Source: Hymenobacter sp. BRD128
GTDB lineage: Bacteria > Bacteroidota > Bacteroidia > Cytophagales > Hymenobacteraceae
DNA length: 64,000 bases
Direction: 5' to 3'
NCBI RefSeq assembly: GCF_013256625.1
Contig: NZ_CP053908.1
Span: 372,001-436,000, forward strand
Position 1 is the first letter of the stretch. Each line of letters opens with the position of its first letter. Shown piece by piece: positions 18,642 through 27,355 of this stretch. The position numbers and the translations under genes were made by a program. The notes beneath the pieces are model-generated. The model was not told where the DNA came from and ran no database searches. It was given only the letters and a program-made list of their open reading frames with translations.

Positions 18642-18689
18642 GTAGTAAAGCCCAGCAGCAACTTATTATTTAGCCTGCCCGCCGACCGC

Positions 18690-19820
18690 ATGCCTACACC
18701 GGCCATTCCCTTTTACTCTGTACATGGCATGCACGCAGCAGTTCGTGACGAAATGCTGGCCACTATGGCGCGCGTGTACGACGCCGAATGGTATGTATTA
18801 GGGGAGGAACTCACCTTATTTGAGCAGGAGTACAGCACCTTCAACCAAGTAGCTCATACGATAGGAGTAGGCAACGGGCTGGAAGCCCTGACGCTGGCGC
18901 TGCGAGCTCTGGACATTGGGCCGGGCGACGAAGTGCTGGTGCCATCCAATACGTATATCGCCACGTGGCTGGCCGTCTCGCACACTGGCGCAGCGCCCGT
19001 GCCAGTCGAGCCAGACCCTGCCACGAGCAATTTGGACCCTAGCCGGCTGGAAGCCGCTATTACGCCGCGCACGCGCGCTGTGCTGCCAGTGCATTTATAT
19101 GGCCAGCCCTGCCGCATGACCGAAATCATGGCCCTAGCCCGGCGCTACTACCTAGCCGTAGTAGAGGACAATGCCCAAGCCCAGGGAGCTACGTTTGAGG
19201 GGCAGCTGACGGGCAGTTTCGGAATAACCAGTGGCACAAGTTTTTACCCTACCAAAAACCTGGGTGCCTTAGGTGACGCCGGCGCCATTATTACTAATGA
19301 TACGGCATTGGCCCTGCGCCTCCGGCAACTGCGCAACTACGGCTCTGACCAGAAAAATCATCATCAGCTGCTGGGCTATAATTCACGCCTTGACGAGTTA
19401 CAGGCAGCCATACTGCGCGTCAAGCTACGCTATCTGCCTGCCTGGATGGCACAGCGCCGCCAGCTAGCGGCGTGGTACAACCACTATCTGGCCGATTTGC
19501 CCGGCCTGCGCCTGCCAGTAATAGCGCCGGGAGCTGAGCCAGTCTGGCATCTTTACGTGGTACATTGCTCGCAGCGCGATGCCCTTCAACATCATCTGGC
19601 AGCTAACAGCATTAATACGCTCGTGCACTACCCAGTGCCACCGCACCAGCAGCCCGCCTACGCAACGCTAGGATTAGCTGCCGGTGCGCTGCCCATTGCC
19701 GAAGCACTGGCGGCCACCTGCCTCAGTTTGCCCCTGTGGCCTGGCATGCAAGAAGATAACATTGCTACAATAGCGGCATGCATTCGCTGTTTTTTCGGTA
19801 AAGTGAGTCCGCGAAACTAG
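18690..19820 (+). CDS. DegT/DnrJ/EryC1/StrS-family sugar aminotransferase
   Basis: 376 residues, PLP-dependent. Internal aldimine Lys189 lies in PTKNLGALGDAG; VEDNAQAQGA supplies the PLP-ring Asp. GDEVLVPSNTYIATWLAV and GYNSRLDELQAAILRVKLRYL are family blocks. These enzymes transaminate NDP-ketosugars, often at C-3 or C-4, for surface glycans. The ketosugar-forming dehydratase or isomerase is not in this window, so the substrate is unknown; FdtB/QdtB-type C-3 transamination is a reasonable guess. Like its neighbours it carries fewer GCTAGC sites than the housekeeping genes. Confidence 0.92.
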   Translation: MPTPAIPFYSVHGMHAAVRDEMLATMARVYDAEWYVLGEELTLFEQEYSTFNQVAHTIGVGNGLEALTLALRALDIGPGDEVLVPSNTYIATWLAVSHTGAAPVPVEPDPATSNLDPSRLEAAITPRTRAVLPVHLYGQPCRMTEIMALARRYYLAVVEDNAQAQGATFEGQLTGSFGITSGTSFYPTKNLGALGDAGAIITNDTALALRLRQLRNYGSDQKNHHQLLGYNSRLDELQAAILRVKLRYLPAWMAQRRQLAAWYNHYLADLPGLRLPVIAPGAEPVWHLYVVHCSQRDALQHHLAANSINTLVHYPVPPHQQPAYATLGLAAGALPIAEALAATCLSLPLWPGMQEDNIATIAACIRCFFGKVSPRN

Positions 19821-20019
19821 CCTGATTGTAATACTGCCAGTTGTTAATGAGGTATTAAGTTTTATGAATTTGAAAGGCTAGCTCATGCTGCTGAACAGGG
19901 TCTGCAAAAAGCTACCCAGCGCTGCTAAGCGTAAAAAACAAGGAGAAGAGTATCTGAATGGAAGCAGCTTTTGCAAAGCGCTATTTAGTAAGATGCCCTA
20001 ACGGACTTGAGATTATGGC

Positions 20020-20027
20020 TACCTTTG
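20020..20027 (+). promoter_or_regulatory. Predicted -7 box before the truncated cytidylyltransferase gene
   Basis: TACCTTTG, an exact TAnnTTTG match, lies 47 bases upstream of the GTG start at 20075. The gap 19821-20019 has no recognisable gene; a 38-codon ATG frame from 19884 resembles nothing I know. Confidence 0.35.
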
Positions 20028-20074
20028 TTCCTATTACCGCTGCTTTTAGTAAAAAACCTACTTAAGAAACCCTC

Positions 20075-20449
20075 GTGAAAGTCGTCATTCTCGCGGGCGG
20101 GCTCGGTACCCGCCTCTCAGAAGAAACTGTCCTCAAACCCAAACCAATGGTAGAGATTGGTGATATGCCCATTTTATGGCACATCATGAAAATCTACTCC
20201 GCCCATGGTTTCAATGACTTTATCATCTGCCTGGGCTACAAAGGCTACGTTATTAAGGAATATTTTGCTAATTACTTCCTCCATAAATCCGATGTGACCA
20301 TTAATTTGAAGGAAAATAAGTTGCAGGTACACGACTCTTACGCCGAGCCATGGAACATTACGCTTGTTGATACGGGCCTCGAAACCATGACAGGCGGGCG
20401 TATCAAGCGTATTGCGCAGCATCTCAATAATGAGCCGTTATTACCTTGA
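20075..20449 (+). pseudogene. rfbF: Truncated glucose-1-phosphate cytidylyltransferase
   Basis: The first 124 residues match RfbF strongly: nucleotide-binding [44 protein letters not shown] and [15 protein letters not shown] full enzyme has about 257 residues and makes CDP-glucose from CTP and glucose-1-phosphate for 3,6-dideoxyhexoses. Homology stops abruptly after NNEPLL; the next codons read P then stop, and the following DNA is AT-rich and unrelated. No continuation was found in other frames. The second half of the catalytic domain is lost, so it is almost certainly inactive. The break marks the left edge of the AT-rich island. Confidence 0.88.
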
Positions 20450-20965
20450 TTAGAAAAGACAAGAGTAATAGTCGTTTTTCTACTGCTCTCGTATTTTCAT
20501 TTGAGCAACCCTCTTAGATGTTTATTTCTTATGATATCAAACAAATATTTCATATGCTGTATAATTAGAAGTGAACTATGAAAATGATAATTTTCTGCAA
20601 ATTTAGCAGCACAGACTAATCTATGGTCCAGACAACACGTTATGGATGCATACATAAATTCCATTCGCATATTGATAGCGCGTATTATAAGGCGTATTTG
20701 CTCAATATGAAAAAAATATTCACTCACCAGCATAGGTAAGGACTTTAAGAATTTTGCATCTGCCCAATATTATTTTACTAATTCGTAGTAGATGTTTATA
20801 TATAAACATATTTACTTTTATAATAATTTTTGTTATTTTGTATAACTTGAATTATTATATATCTTGTTTTAATTTATTAAAACAAGATATAACGTGCTTT
20901 TAGTAATTGGAATTTATATCTCAGGCAATTAAAATAGTAATATTTCTAATGTTGCATTAAATGCT
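20450..20965. other. AT-rich non-coding stretch at the left edge of the island
   Basis: No intact gene seen. Short frames on either strand resemble nothing recognisable. Base composition drops sharply relative to the flanks. It contains the perfect hairpin listed at 20858-20891. Confidence 0.6.
20858..20891. repeat. Perfect 15-bp AT-rich hairpin
   Basis: The arms TATATCTTGTTTTAA and TTAAAACAAGATATA are perfect inverted copies around a 4-base loop. It could be a terminator-like hairpin or a mobile-element end; no coding region is near enough to decide. Confidence 0.75.
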
Positions 20966-21169
20966 GTGCCCTTGCGCCGCCCACTGTATACAAAAGGACT
21001 AGTAATAATCGAGTATAATGTTAGTATTGAAGAAGGAACATACATAATTTCAAAAGTTATTACCAGTGTTAATGCTATAGTATGTGCTAATGCATTGATT
21101 AAGAAATGCATATCTATAAACTCAGTAGTTGGCGATAATCTAGCACGTGTGATTCACATGCTAGCATAG
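20966..21169 (+). pseudogene. Decayed left-handed beta-helix (hexapeptide) acyltransferase C-terminus
   Basis: A 67-codon frame whose end, SVNAIVCANALIKKC followed by SINSVVGDNLARVI, aligns by eye with the usual close of serine/maltose-type O-acetyltransferases (GANAVVGAGSVV-type coil, then SVVVGNPAKVI). The upstream part, IEYNVSIEEGTYI, fits earlier hexapeptide turns with many substitutions. The N-terminal half is missing and the Gly positions that shape the coil are mostly lost, so I read it as a degraded fragment. It probably acetylated a sugar in the ancestral locus. Confidence 0.5.
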
Positions 21170-21348
21170 ATGTTTTGACAAGCAATAATACTTGAAAGTA
21201 TTTGATATTGCTTAAATTTATTTTAAAAATAATTCACGCTAATTAATTGAAGTTAATTGATGCTATCGGCTTCTTATTAATTAAGTAGCTTGTTAGTTAG
21301 AATTCAAGGAGTATTGTTTGATTGTCTTAGTAATAAATTGCGCAAAAC

Positions 21349-22425
21349 ATGCCCACTTTGTCATCCATTATACATAGGGTTTCTCAATTTATACCGCAAC
21401 AGATAAAAAGCGAAAGCTGGGATATCAAAAGTGCGGAAAGTCCATTTGCCTATACTTTGCCAGAAAATTATGATGAATTACCCGAAAATTTAAAACCTTA
21501 CTATAAATTAAGAAGTATTATTAAATCAACAAAAATTTTTGTTTTAAATAATGTTTTTTTATATAATGACGGAATAGTATTTAAAAATTTCAAATTCTTC
21601 ATTCCTAGTTTACCTGAAGAGTGGTTAATTGATCATGTTAAATATACAATTCTCATCAAACAGTGGTTTGCTAAGAAAAAATTTGTAGATGAGGAGCAGG
21701 TAGCACTAATATTCGACCAATGGTCATCAGCTAATTATTATCACTGGATTATCGATTCTTTGCCAAGATTGTTGCTTCTTCGCGATAATTTTCCTAAATG
21801 TAAAATACTTTTACCATACCCGATACCAGCATACATTCTTAAGACAACTACATTGCTTGGGTTTGAAGAATTTATTCCTGTTAAAAATCAAGAAGTTACT
21901 TATTTTAAAAATCTAATATTGGTTCAGCATACTTCTCCGCCAAAATTTCATAGTTCGATTATGATAAGGCGTTTGAGACAGGAGTTGCTAAGTTCACTGT
22001 CTATTACCGCAGGTGATAAGAGCAAAAGACTGTATATTTCTCGTTCTAAGCAAACTGTGCGCAGATTATTAAATGAAGATGATATTTTGCCTATTTTAAA
22101 AAGTAATAATTTTGAAATTATTACTTTCGAAGGTATGCCATTTGAAGACCAAGTACGAATGATAATTGCTTCTAAATTAATAGTGAGCACTCACGGAGCT
22201 AATTTGACTAATATACTTTTTGCTTACCCAGGAACTACTGTAGTAGAAATGCATAATAAGAATACAGATAATTTCTTGTACTTTAGGTTATGCACAAATC
22301 TGAATTTAAAATACTATTCAATACCTTGTGAAGCAAGCCAGTATATTGATAATGATGGAGATCTTGAAGTGAACGTTGAGTATTTTGAAAATGTGCTTAC
22401 GAGGGCCATTGCGAATTGTGTTTAG
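21349..22425 (+). CDS. GT61-family glycosyltransferase (AT-rich copy)
   Basis: 358 residues of the DUF563/GT61 family. Diagnostic segments: NYYHWIIDSLPRLLLL (~130-145), RLYISRSKQTVRRLLNED (~228-245), FEGMPFEDQVRMI, and the conserved STHGANLTNILFAYPGTTVVEM (~282-303). GT61 includes plant beta-1,2-xylosyltransferase and EOGT, so UDP-xylose made by the upstream ugd/uxs pair is a candidate donor; this is inference. It is cytoplasmic with no membrane helix. The gene is strikingly AT-rich with A/T-ending codons, unlike the second GT61 gene at 29707, which points to recent acquisition. Confidence 0.9.
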   Translation: MPTLSSIIHRVSQFIPQQIKSESWDIKSAESPFAYTLPENYDELPENLKPYYKLRSIIKSTKIFVLNNVFLYNDGIVFKNFKFFIPSLPEEWLIDHVKYTILIKQWFAKKKFVDEEQVALIFDQWSSANYYHWIIDSLPRLLLLRDNFPKCKILLPYPIPAYILKTTTLLGFEEFIPVKNQEVTYFKNLILVQHTSPPKFHSSIMIRRLRQELLSSLSITAGDKSKRLYISRSKQTVRRLLNEDDILPILKSNNFEIITFEGMPFEDQVRMIIASKLIVSTHGANLTNILFAYPGTTVVEMHNKNTDNFLYFRLCTNLNLKYYSIPCEASQYIDNDGDLEVNVEYFENVLTRAIANCV

Positions 22426-22660
22426 GTTTTAAAGAGTAATTAATATCATATGAATATTCGTTCATCTATTGATAAAATTTATATATACCCCTTTTTCGTT
22501 GCTGTTGGTTCTGTCATCTATGATAATAAAGCTTGACCCCTTAATTTCTATTCTATTGCTTCTTGCTTAACAATTACCGAATACCTAAAAATCGAGGAGT
22601 AATGGTATATGCCAAAGGTGGTATCGTATTATATAATTTTATTGATAAAATTGTGTACAT

Positions 22661-22706
22661 AGAAAATAGTTATAAAGATAATAATTATCATTTATAACTA
22701 TTTTCT
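22661..22706. repeat. 46-base near-perfect AT-rich hairpin
   Basis: Outer arms of 16 bases (22661-22676 and 22691-22706; AGAAAATAG... with ...CTATTTTCT) enclose an inner perfect palindrome GATAATAATTATC. Together they give a stem of about 22 bp with one bulged A. It may terminate the GT61 transcript or be a remnant of a mobile element. Confidence 0.75.
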
Positions 22707-22765
22707 AGCGTTTGTTTTCGTTCATCTGATACATTTTAACGTTAAAGAAATTATATAAATATATT

Positions 22766-22796
22766 ATTTAGAATTTTCTTTATAAAGAATCTAAAT
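22766..22796. repeat. Bulged AT-rich hairpin beside the IS3 relic
   Basis: ATTTAGA/TCTAAAT and TTCTTT/AAAGAA pair with a 3-base bulge and a 2-base loop. It ends about 60 bases before the first recognisable IS3 coding remnant, so it might mark an old insertion edge. Confidence 0.5.
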
Positions 22797-22850
22797 AAAT
22801 TATTTGTTACAGACTGAGGTGGTCGGGTACAAATAGACACCGAGCTAAGG

Positions 22851-23700
22851 CAGATTAAAAAGGTATCGGAGTTCGATTTCGAGCGGGGTAAAGTAGTCTA
22901 GAGCAGCGTGCAGTTGCTGAGTATTGTAGTAATGGTCTAGCTACTCGGCCAGTTCTTAGCGCGCTTCCTCCAAGTCGGTGAAGCAGGCTACTCGGGGCAG
23001 TAGTTCGGTTTTGAGGGTACTCCAGCTGCTCTCAGCCAAGGCGTTGTCGTAGGGGTTGCCAAGCCGACTCAGGCTGGAAATGGCCTGGGTGCGGTCGAGC
23101 AGGGTAGTAAAAGCGTCGCTGGTGTACTGGCTGCCGCGGTCAGCGTGCACGAGTAGGTCGAACGGGAGCCGGCAGACCACTACTGCTTGGTTAAAGGCGT
23201 TTAGAATCAAGTCCGTATGCAGCGATTCGCTGACGTGCTAAGTGTCACTCCGGCGACACCGTGCCCACCACACGGCGGGAAAAAGAGTCACGCTAGCAGG
23301 CCAGATACTCCCACTGCCCTGTGGCTAGGGCGAGGTTGGTAATGTCGCCGACCCAAATTTGGTTGGGAGCCGTGGCCACGGCTAGGTGGCGAGCTTTTTA
23401 GCGGCGGCCACAGCCTGCGGGTCGGCCTGGGTAGCGCGAGGCGGCCGGGAGCATGTAAGGCAATCAAAGCGAAGCGTTTCATCGGTCCGCAACTGCTTAT
23501 TTTCCTGCTCCAGCGCTTTGCTACCTGCGGGACGAGCTGCTTTGGCGCGAGTTGTCCGCACCCACTTACCTAATACGGCTCCGCTCATACCCAACGCCTA
23601 TGCTACCCGCATCATTGCTTGCCCATCCTGATGCACACGGCGAACCTCCTCGGTCCGAAATGCTGCATCATCCTTGGTGCGCTTCCGGCTTCCGGCTGGC
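22851..23700 (-). mobile_element. IS3-family transposase relic (orfA/orfB), many disruptions
   Basis: Read right to left on the minus strand. OrfA-like pieces (FRTEEVRRVHQDG, then GMSGAVLGKWV and ALEQENKQLR with an in-frame stop between) are followed by OrfB pieces: APNQIWVGDITNLALATGQW, FSRRVVG, and the 22956-23210 frame with VHADRGSQYTS, LSRLGNPYDNALAESS and STLKTELL. The last pieces are YYNTQQLHAAL and FTPLEIEL. These carry the first Asp region and the conserved D and E blocks of the DDE integrase core. Several stops, at least two frameshifts and a loss between OrfA and OrfB make it inactive. Clear terminal inverted repeats were not found. Confidence 0.82.
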
Positions 23701-23779
23701 TTTTCTGCTTCTATAACAAGGGAGATTTAATTTATATATATTCATTTTTACCCAACCGCCTCAGTGCTCATTTAACACC

Positions 23780-24090
23780 TATTATAGGCAGGTTTAGCCC
23801 ACGGCCCGCCTTGCGCTTGCCAAGCTCGAATACTCGGCTATGGTAACATCCGGGTGATGCTGTCCCTTAAACCAGCCAAACCTATGCTGCCCGCGTCGAA
23901 GTAGCGGGCAGCATAGGTTTGGCTGGTTTAAGGGACAGCAAGCCGCTGGCGTCTCACTGGTACACTAAATCCTTGATAAAAGCGTGGCTTACACCGAAGC
24001 GCCGGGCTACAGCTACCTTTTTTGGCTCCCGGCTGCTGGCAGTCAGCTACCATGCGGGTACGTAAATCAAGCGAGTAAGGATGTATACCC
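23780..24090 (-). mobile_element. IS630-family transposase relic (N-terminal part)
   Basis: On the minus strand the start YSLDLRTRMVADCQQPGA is the typical IS630 N-terminus. After a frameshift comes VAVARRFGVSHAFIKDLVYQ (helix-turn-helix), a stop, then LLSLKPAKPMLPA. Beyond a perfect inverted repeat the reading resumes as HPDVTIAEY, again a family block. No DDE catalytic part remains. Two frameshifts and an internal stop make it a dead fragment. Confidence 0.7.
23858..23940. repeat. Perfect 37-bp inverted repeat with a 9-base loop
   Basis: Arms 23858-23894 and 23904-23940 are exact inverted copies; the loop is GTCGAAGTA. The right arm is the LSLKPAKPMLPA coding segment of the IS630 relic and the left arm is the same segment flipped, so the element arose by inverted duplication inside the relic. 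It could extrude as a cruciform. Confidence 0.92.
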
Positions 24091-24282
24091 CCGCATACGG
24101 CTACCAGTCAGTTCTTGTTAAGCCATTCGCAAATATGCTGTAATATTTTTTGATTACTTGGTGACTGGCGTGGCTTTGTTCTTAATTGTATTATGCTGAG
24201 CGATAGCAGAATCGTTTGTGCCCGCCCCCTACCTCCGATATTAAACTATTTCTAGCGCAATCATATTAGCACTGTGAATTAG

Positions 24283-25284
24283 TTAGTTGAGAAAACTCGC
24301 AGTTTGATTTATCTCATCCAGAGTATCTAAAATTTTTCTGTCTTGGTCTTGGTCGAATTTCCGAGCGTATAAACAAGTACTCTCAACTAATTCATCCACA
24401 TCAGTAGCGACAAAGGTTGCAGGCCAAGGACCGGTGGGGCGTGTGAAGTTGACATATGCAACTGGTGGGGCAATCCTCTTAAAATTATTGGCTACTACTG
24501 TTTGAAAAAAAATTTCATCGGATAATAAGGTAAAGTCGTTGAAATCAAGAAAATACGGATTTTCTTTAATATATTTATTCAAAAAAGCGATTGTTTCGTA
24601 AGGGAGTGCCCACCACTGTGAGCCACCGTAGGGGAGTAGGTCACTGGGAAACTTGCGTTTAGATAATAGTTTGCGGAAAATAGCTGGTTGGCGTCTAAGG
24701 AGGCCTAACGCGCAACGCATATTGCGCATGCTCAAAAAATCGCGCGAGAAGATGGGTGGAATACTTACATTATCTTCTCGCTTGGTCGAAAGAAAGAAGG
24801 TGTAATGATTTAGTCTATCCATACCACCGTTAGATCCATATTCAGGATGAATCCAACTTTCACGGGCCAAGCCGCCGTGAATATTGGGTGCGGTATGGGA
24901 TGTGACAGGCAATGGGAAACATTCAATAAAATTAATGCCATAGTTTTTTTTGTAAAATTCTTTTACAAATATATTGCTTTTAATTGGATAGTCTTGACCG
25001 CTAATAAGAATAGTGTAGCCAGTGCGCTGGTCGGCTAAGATTTGGGCGATGCCTACTAAAGCTGCTTTTACAGCATTTACATGGCCCCACATTGTATTCA
25101 GCCGTTGAGGCCCTGTGAAGAAGAGGCATCGAGGGTTTTCAGCCAGCCCTGCCTGAAAAGGAGCCAACTCTACGGGGATATCAATGTTGATGTAGAATCG
25201 GGCTTCAGGGCAGTCAAGCCGCTTTATCATGCGGGTCAGCTGTTCAGGATTTTTATGGGCTAGAACAATGTAATTCAAGTGCAT
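24283..25284 (-). CDS. GT14-family (core-2/I-branching type) glycosyltransferase
   Basis: 333 residues. The start HLNYIVLAHKNPEQLTRMI, then FYINIDI, NTMWGHVNAVKAAL and ILISGQDYPIKS, match the Branch/GT14 family. That family includes animal beta-1,6-N-acetylglucosaminyltransferases and peptide O-xylosyltransferases. The later WWALPYETI and LLSDEIFFQTVVAN supply the SDE-type acidic site. No signal or membrane helix. It is transcribed opposite to the rest of the locus and is AT-rich like the island. Given the UDP-xylose genes upstream, either GlcNAc or xylose transfer is possible. Confidence 0.88.
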   Translation of the reverse strand: MHLNYIVLAHKNPEQLTRMIKRLDCPEARFYINIDIPVELAPFQAGLAENPRCLFFTGPQRLNTMWGHVNAVKAALVGIAQILADQRTGYTILISGQDYPIKSNIFVKEFYKKNYGINFIECFPLPVTSHTAPNIHGGLARESWIHPEYGSNGGMDRLNHYTFFLSTKREDNVSIPPIFSRDFLSMRNMRCALGLLRRQPAIFRKLLSKRKFPSDLLPYGGSQWWALPYETIAFLNKYIKENPYFLDFNDFTLLSDEIFFQTVVANNFKRIAPPVAYVNFTRPTGPWPATFVATDVDELVESTCLYARKFDQDQDRKILDTLDEINQTASFLN

Positions 25285-25369
25285 TGTGGATGGAGTAGAA
25301 AAAAATTAGGTATTAAAGGTAAATAAAAACAACTGATGCTTTTGGTCTTAAGGCTAACGCGCAGGCATC

Positions 25370-25396
25370 TTGATGTACGCTTATGGTGTATCTTTG
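25370..25396 (+). promoter_or_regulatory. Predicted promoter for the ABC exporter/glycosyltransferase operon
   Basis: TATCTTTG (25389-25396) is an exact -7 box and a TTG lies 16 bases upstream (25370-25372). The ABC gene begins about 155 bases downstream, leaving a long leader with no obvious ORF. Confidence 0.45.
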
Positions 25397-25551
25397 TTAT
25401 GCGCAAGTATACTGCAGAGCTTGCCTAAGCTGCAGGTGGAGTAGCTTGCAAGCCATTACTGATACTTGCAAACAAGAAGCATTTTGTCTTGTATGCTTAG
25501 CGTCGCTAAAAAGTAAAAGTAAAATAGTAAAGCAATAGTTTTTAAAACAGT

Positions 25552-27315
25552 ATGAGCAAAAATATAGTCTGGCGTTCTCTTGATAGTATCCGTTACTATT
25601 TGTCGCCAAATGATAAGCAAAAGTCCATTGCCATGTTATTTTGGCTTATATTGACTTCAGTACTTGATGTATTCGGCTTAGCCTCCCTTGTACCAGTCAT
25701 TATGGCAGCATCGCGACCTGGCTCTATTTTAAAAAATAGATATTCATATTGGCTATATAATGTACTGAATTTTAATTCAGAAAAGCATTTTCTGCTATTT
25801 CTAATGGTTGGCATTTTTTTGTTTTTCATTGCGAAGAACATATTATCGACGCTGATTAATTACCAGCAGGTGAAATTCAGTGCCCGATTGGCGGTACAAG
25901 TCGTTTCCAGTCAGTTTCAAAAACATATTAATCTTCCTTACTTGAAATTTAATGAGGTTGGGTCGCCCAATTTCATGAATAGTACACTGAATATTTCCAA
26001 CTCTTATGTTGCCGGTATTATTCGGCAATTATTTATTCTTTTCGCAGAAATTATTATTGTAATATTAGTAATTGTGAGCATGTTGGTTTACCAACCAATA
26101 CTGTTTCTTATTTTGGGTGCTGTATTAGTGCCTAGTATGGTGTTGATATATCGTCTGCTACGCAACCGAGCTAATGAAGTAGGTACAAAATTGAATTTGT
26201 TGCGACCGCTGAGTTATCCGCCTATTATAGAGTCTTTTATAGGATTTGTTGAGTTGCGACTTGCTGGTAAACAGCAGCAATTTAAGCAATATCTTATTGA
26301 TAATCAAGAGGCAATTCAGGAGCTAGAAGCCACTTCGTATTTGTATTCGCTGATGCCGCAGCGTCTTATCGAGATGGTAGCTATTGCGGCTATTGTGCTC
26401 ATATTTCTGTACTCACTTCTATTTGCTGATAATGCGGCGGAAATGGTGACTATTATTGGCTTATTCGCTGCGGCTGCTTACCGGCTGATGCCTTCGATGA
26501 ACCGCATTTTAACCTCTATAGTCTCACTACGGCAAAGTCAATACGTTCTTGATGACCTTATGCAAATGCGGGAATATCTAACTACAACCAAGCCAGCCCA
26601 ATTACCGCTGAAGTTTGAGCGCGACATAATATTTGATAACCTCTCCTTTACGTTTCCTGGGAGTGAAGAGCCCGTGGTTCGGGATATTTCTCTGTGTATA
26701 GCGCGGGGCGAAAAGGTTGGTTTCATCGGCACTTCTGGCTCTGGCAAAACAACCCTGATGAATTTGCTGCTGCGCTCATATACTGAGCAAAAGGGGGCTA
26801 TTAAAGTGGATGGTGTGCCTCTGACGCCAGAAAATGAATCTGCTTGGTTTAAATTAGTGGGCTATGTTAAACAGGATACTTTTTTGATGGAGGCCTCTAT
26901 TGGCGAAAATATTACACTGCGCGATGAGCAGATAGATCCTGAACGAATGAAGTACGCGCTGGAGCAGGCTTCCCTATCGGACTTCGTAGCTAGCTTGCCT
27001 GAAGGCATAAATACGCCGATTGGGGAACGTGGCTCGCGGTTATCGGGGGGGCAGCGTCAACGGGTGGGTATTGCCCGAGCCTTGTATAAACAGGCCGAAG
27101 TACTTCTGCTGGATGAAGCAACCAGTGCGCTCGATAACGAGACAGAACGAGAAATAAGTGAGTCAATTAGTAAGCTCTCACACACAAGTATTACCATTTT
27201 CATTATCGCGCACCGCCTGACTACGTTGAAGGGTTGTGATAGGATATATGAATTGAAGAACGGTCGTATATGGGCTGAGCACACGTATGCAAACTTAATG
27301 CAACAGCATGCCTAA
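25552..27315 (+). CDS. ABC-type glycan/lipid flippase, fused permease-ATPase (MsbA/PglK-like)
   Basis: 587 residues. Six hydrophobic segments fill the first ~330 residues (type IV exporter half-transporter). The nucleotide-binding domain follows with Walker A GTSGSGKTT (~393-401), signature LSGGQRQR (~497), Walker B VLLLDEATSALD and the switch His in IIAHRLTTL. The dimer would flip a lipid-linked substrate across the inner membrane. Placement at the head of a run of glycosyltransferases favours a PglK-like role with undecaprenyl- or lipid-linked glycans over general MsbA. No Wzx/Wzy pair is present in the window. Confidence 0.9.
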   Translation: MSKNIVWRSLDSIRYYLSPNDKQKSIAMLFWLILTSVLDVFGLASLVPVIMAASRPGSILKNRYSYWLYNVLNFNSEKHFLLFLMVGIFLFFIAKNILSTLINYQQVKFSARLAVQVVSSQFQKHINLPYLKFNEVGSPNFMNSTLNISNSYVAGIIRQLFILFAEIIIVILVIVSMLVYQPILFLILGAVLVPSMVLIYRLLRNRANEVGTKLNLLRPLSYPPIIESFIGFVELRLAGKQQQFKQYLIDNQEAIQELEATSYLYSLMPQRLIEMVAIAAIVLIFLYSLLFADNAAEMVTIIGLFAAAAYRLMPSMNRILTSIVSLRQSQYVLDDLMQMREYLTTTKPAQLPLKFERDIIFDNLSFTFPGSEEPVVRDISLCIARGEKVGFIGTSGSGKTTLMNLLLRSYTEQKGAIKVDGVPLTPENESAWFKLVGYVKQDTFLMEASIGENITLRDEQIDPERMKYALEQASLSDFVASLPEGINTPIGERGSRLSGGQRQRVGIARALYKQAEVLLLDEATSALDNETEREISESISKLSHTSITIFIIAHRLTTLKGCDRIYELKNGRIWAEHTYANLMQQHA

Positions 27316-27355
27316 GAGCAGCGCATTGGTGGCTCGGTTACCAACATAATATCAC

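Larger units (their letters stand above)
22426..22850. other. AT-rich spacer with two long hairpins
   Basis: No gene seen. The stretch between the GT61 stop and the IS3 relic is very AT-rich and carries the hairpins at 22661-22706 and 22766-22796, listed separately. Confidence 0.6.

Noticed and set aside
20497-20733. 78-codon minus-strand frame in the AT-rich island
   Set aside because: It has no recognisable motif or start context, and AT-rich stop-poor DNA yields such frames by chance.
23858-23940. Integron attC or phage attachment site
   Set aside because: The arms are a duplicated piece of IS630 coding sequence, and no integrase or core-site motif is nearby.
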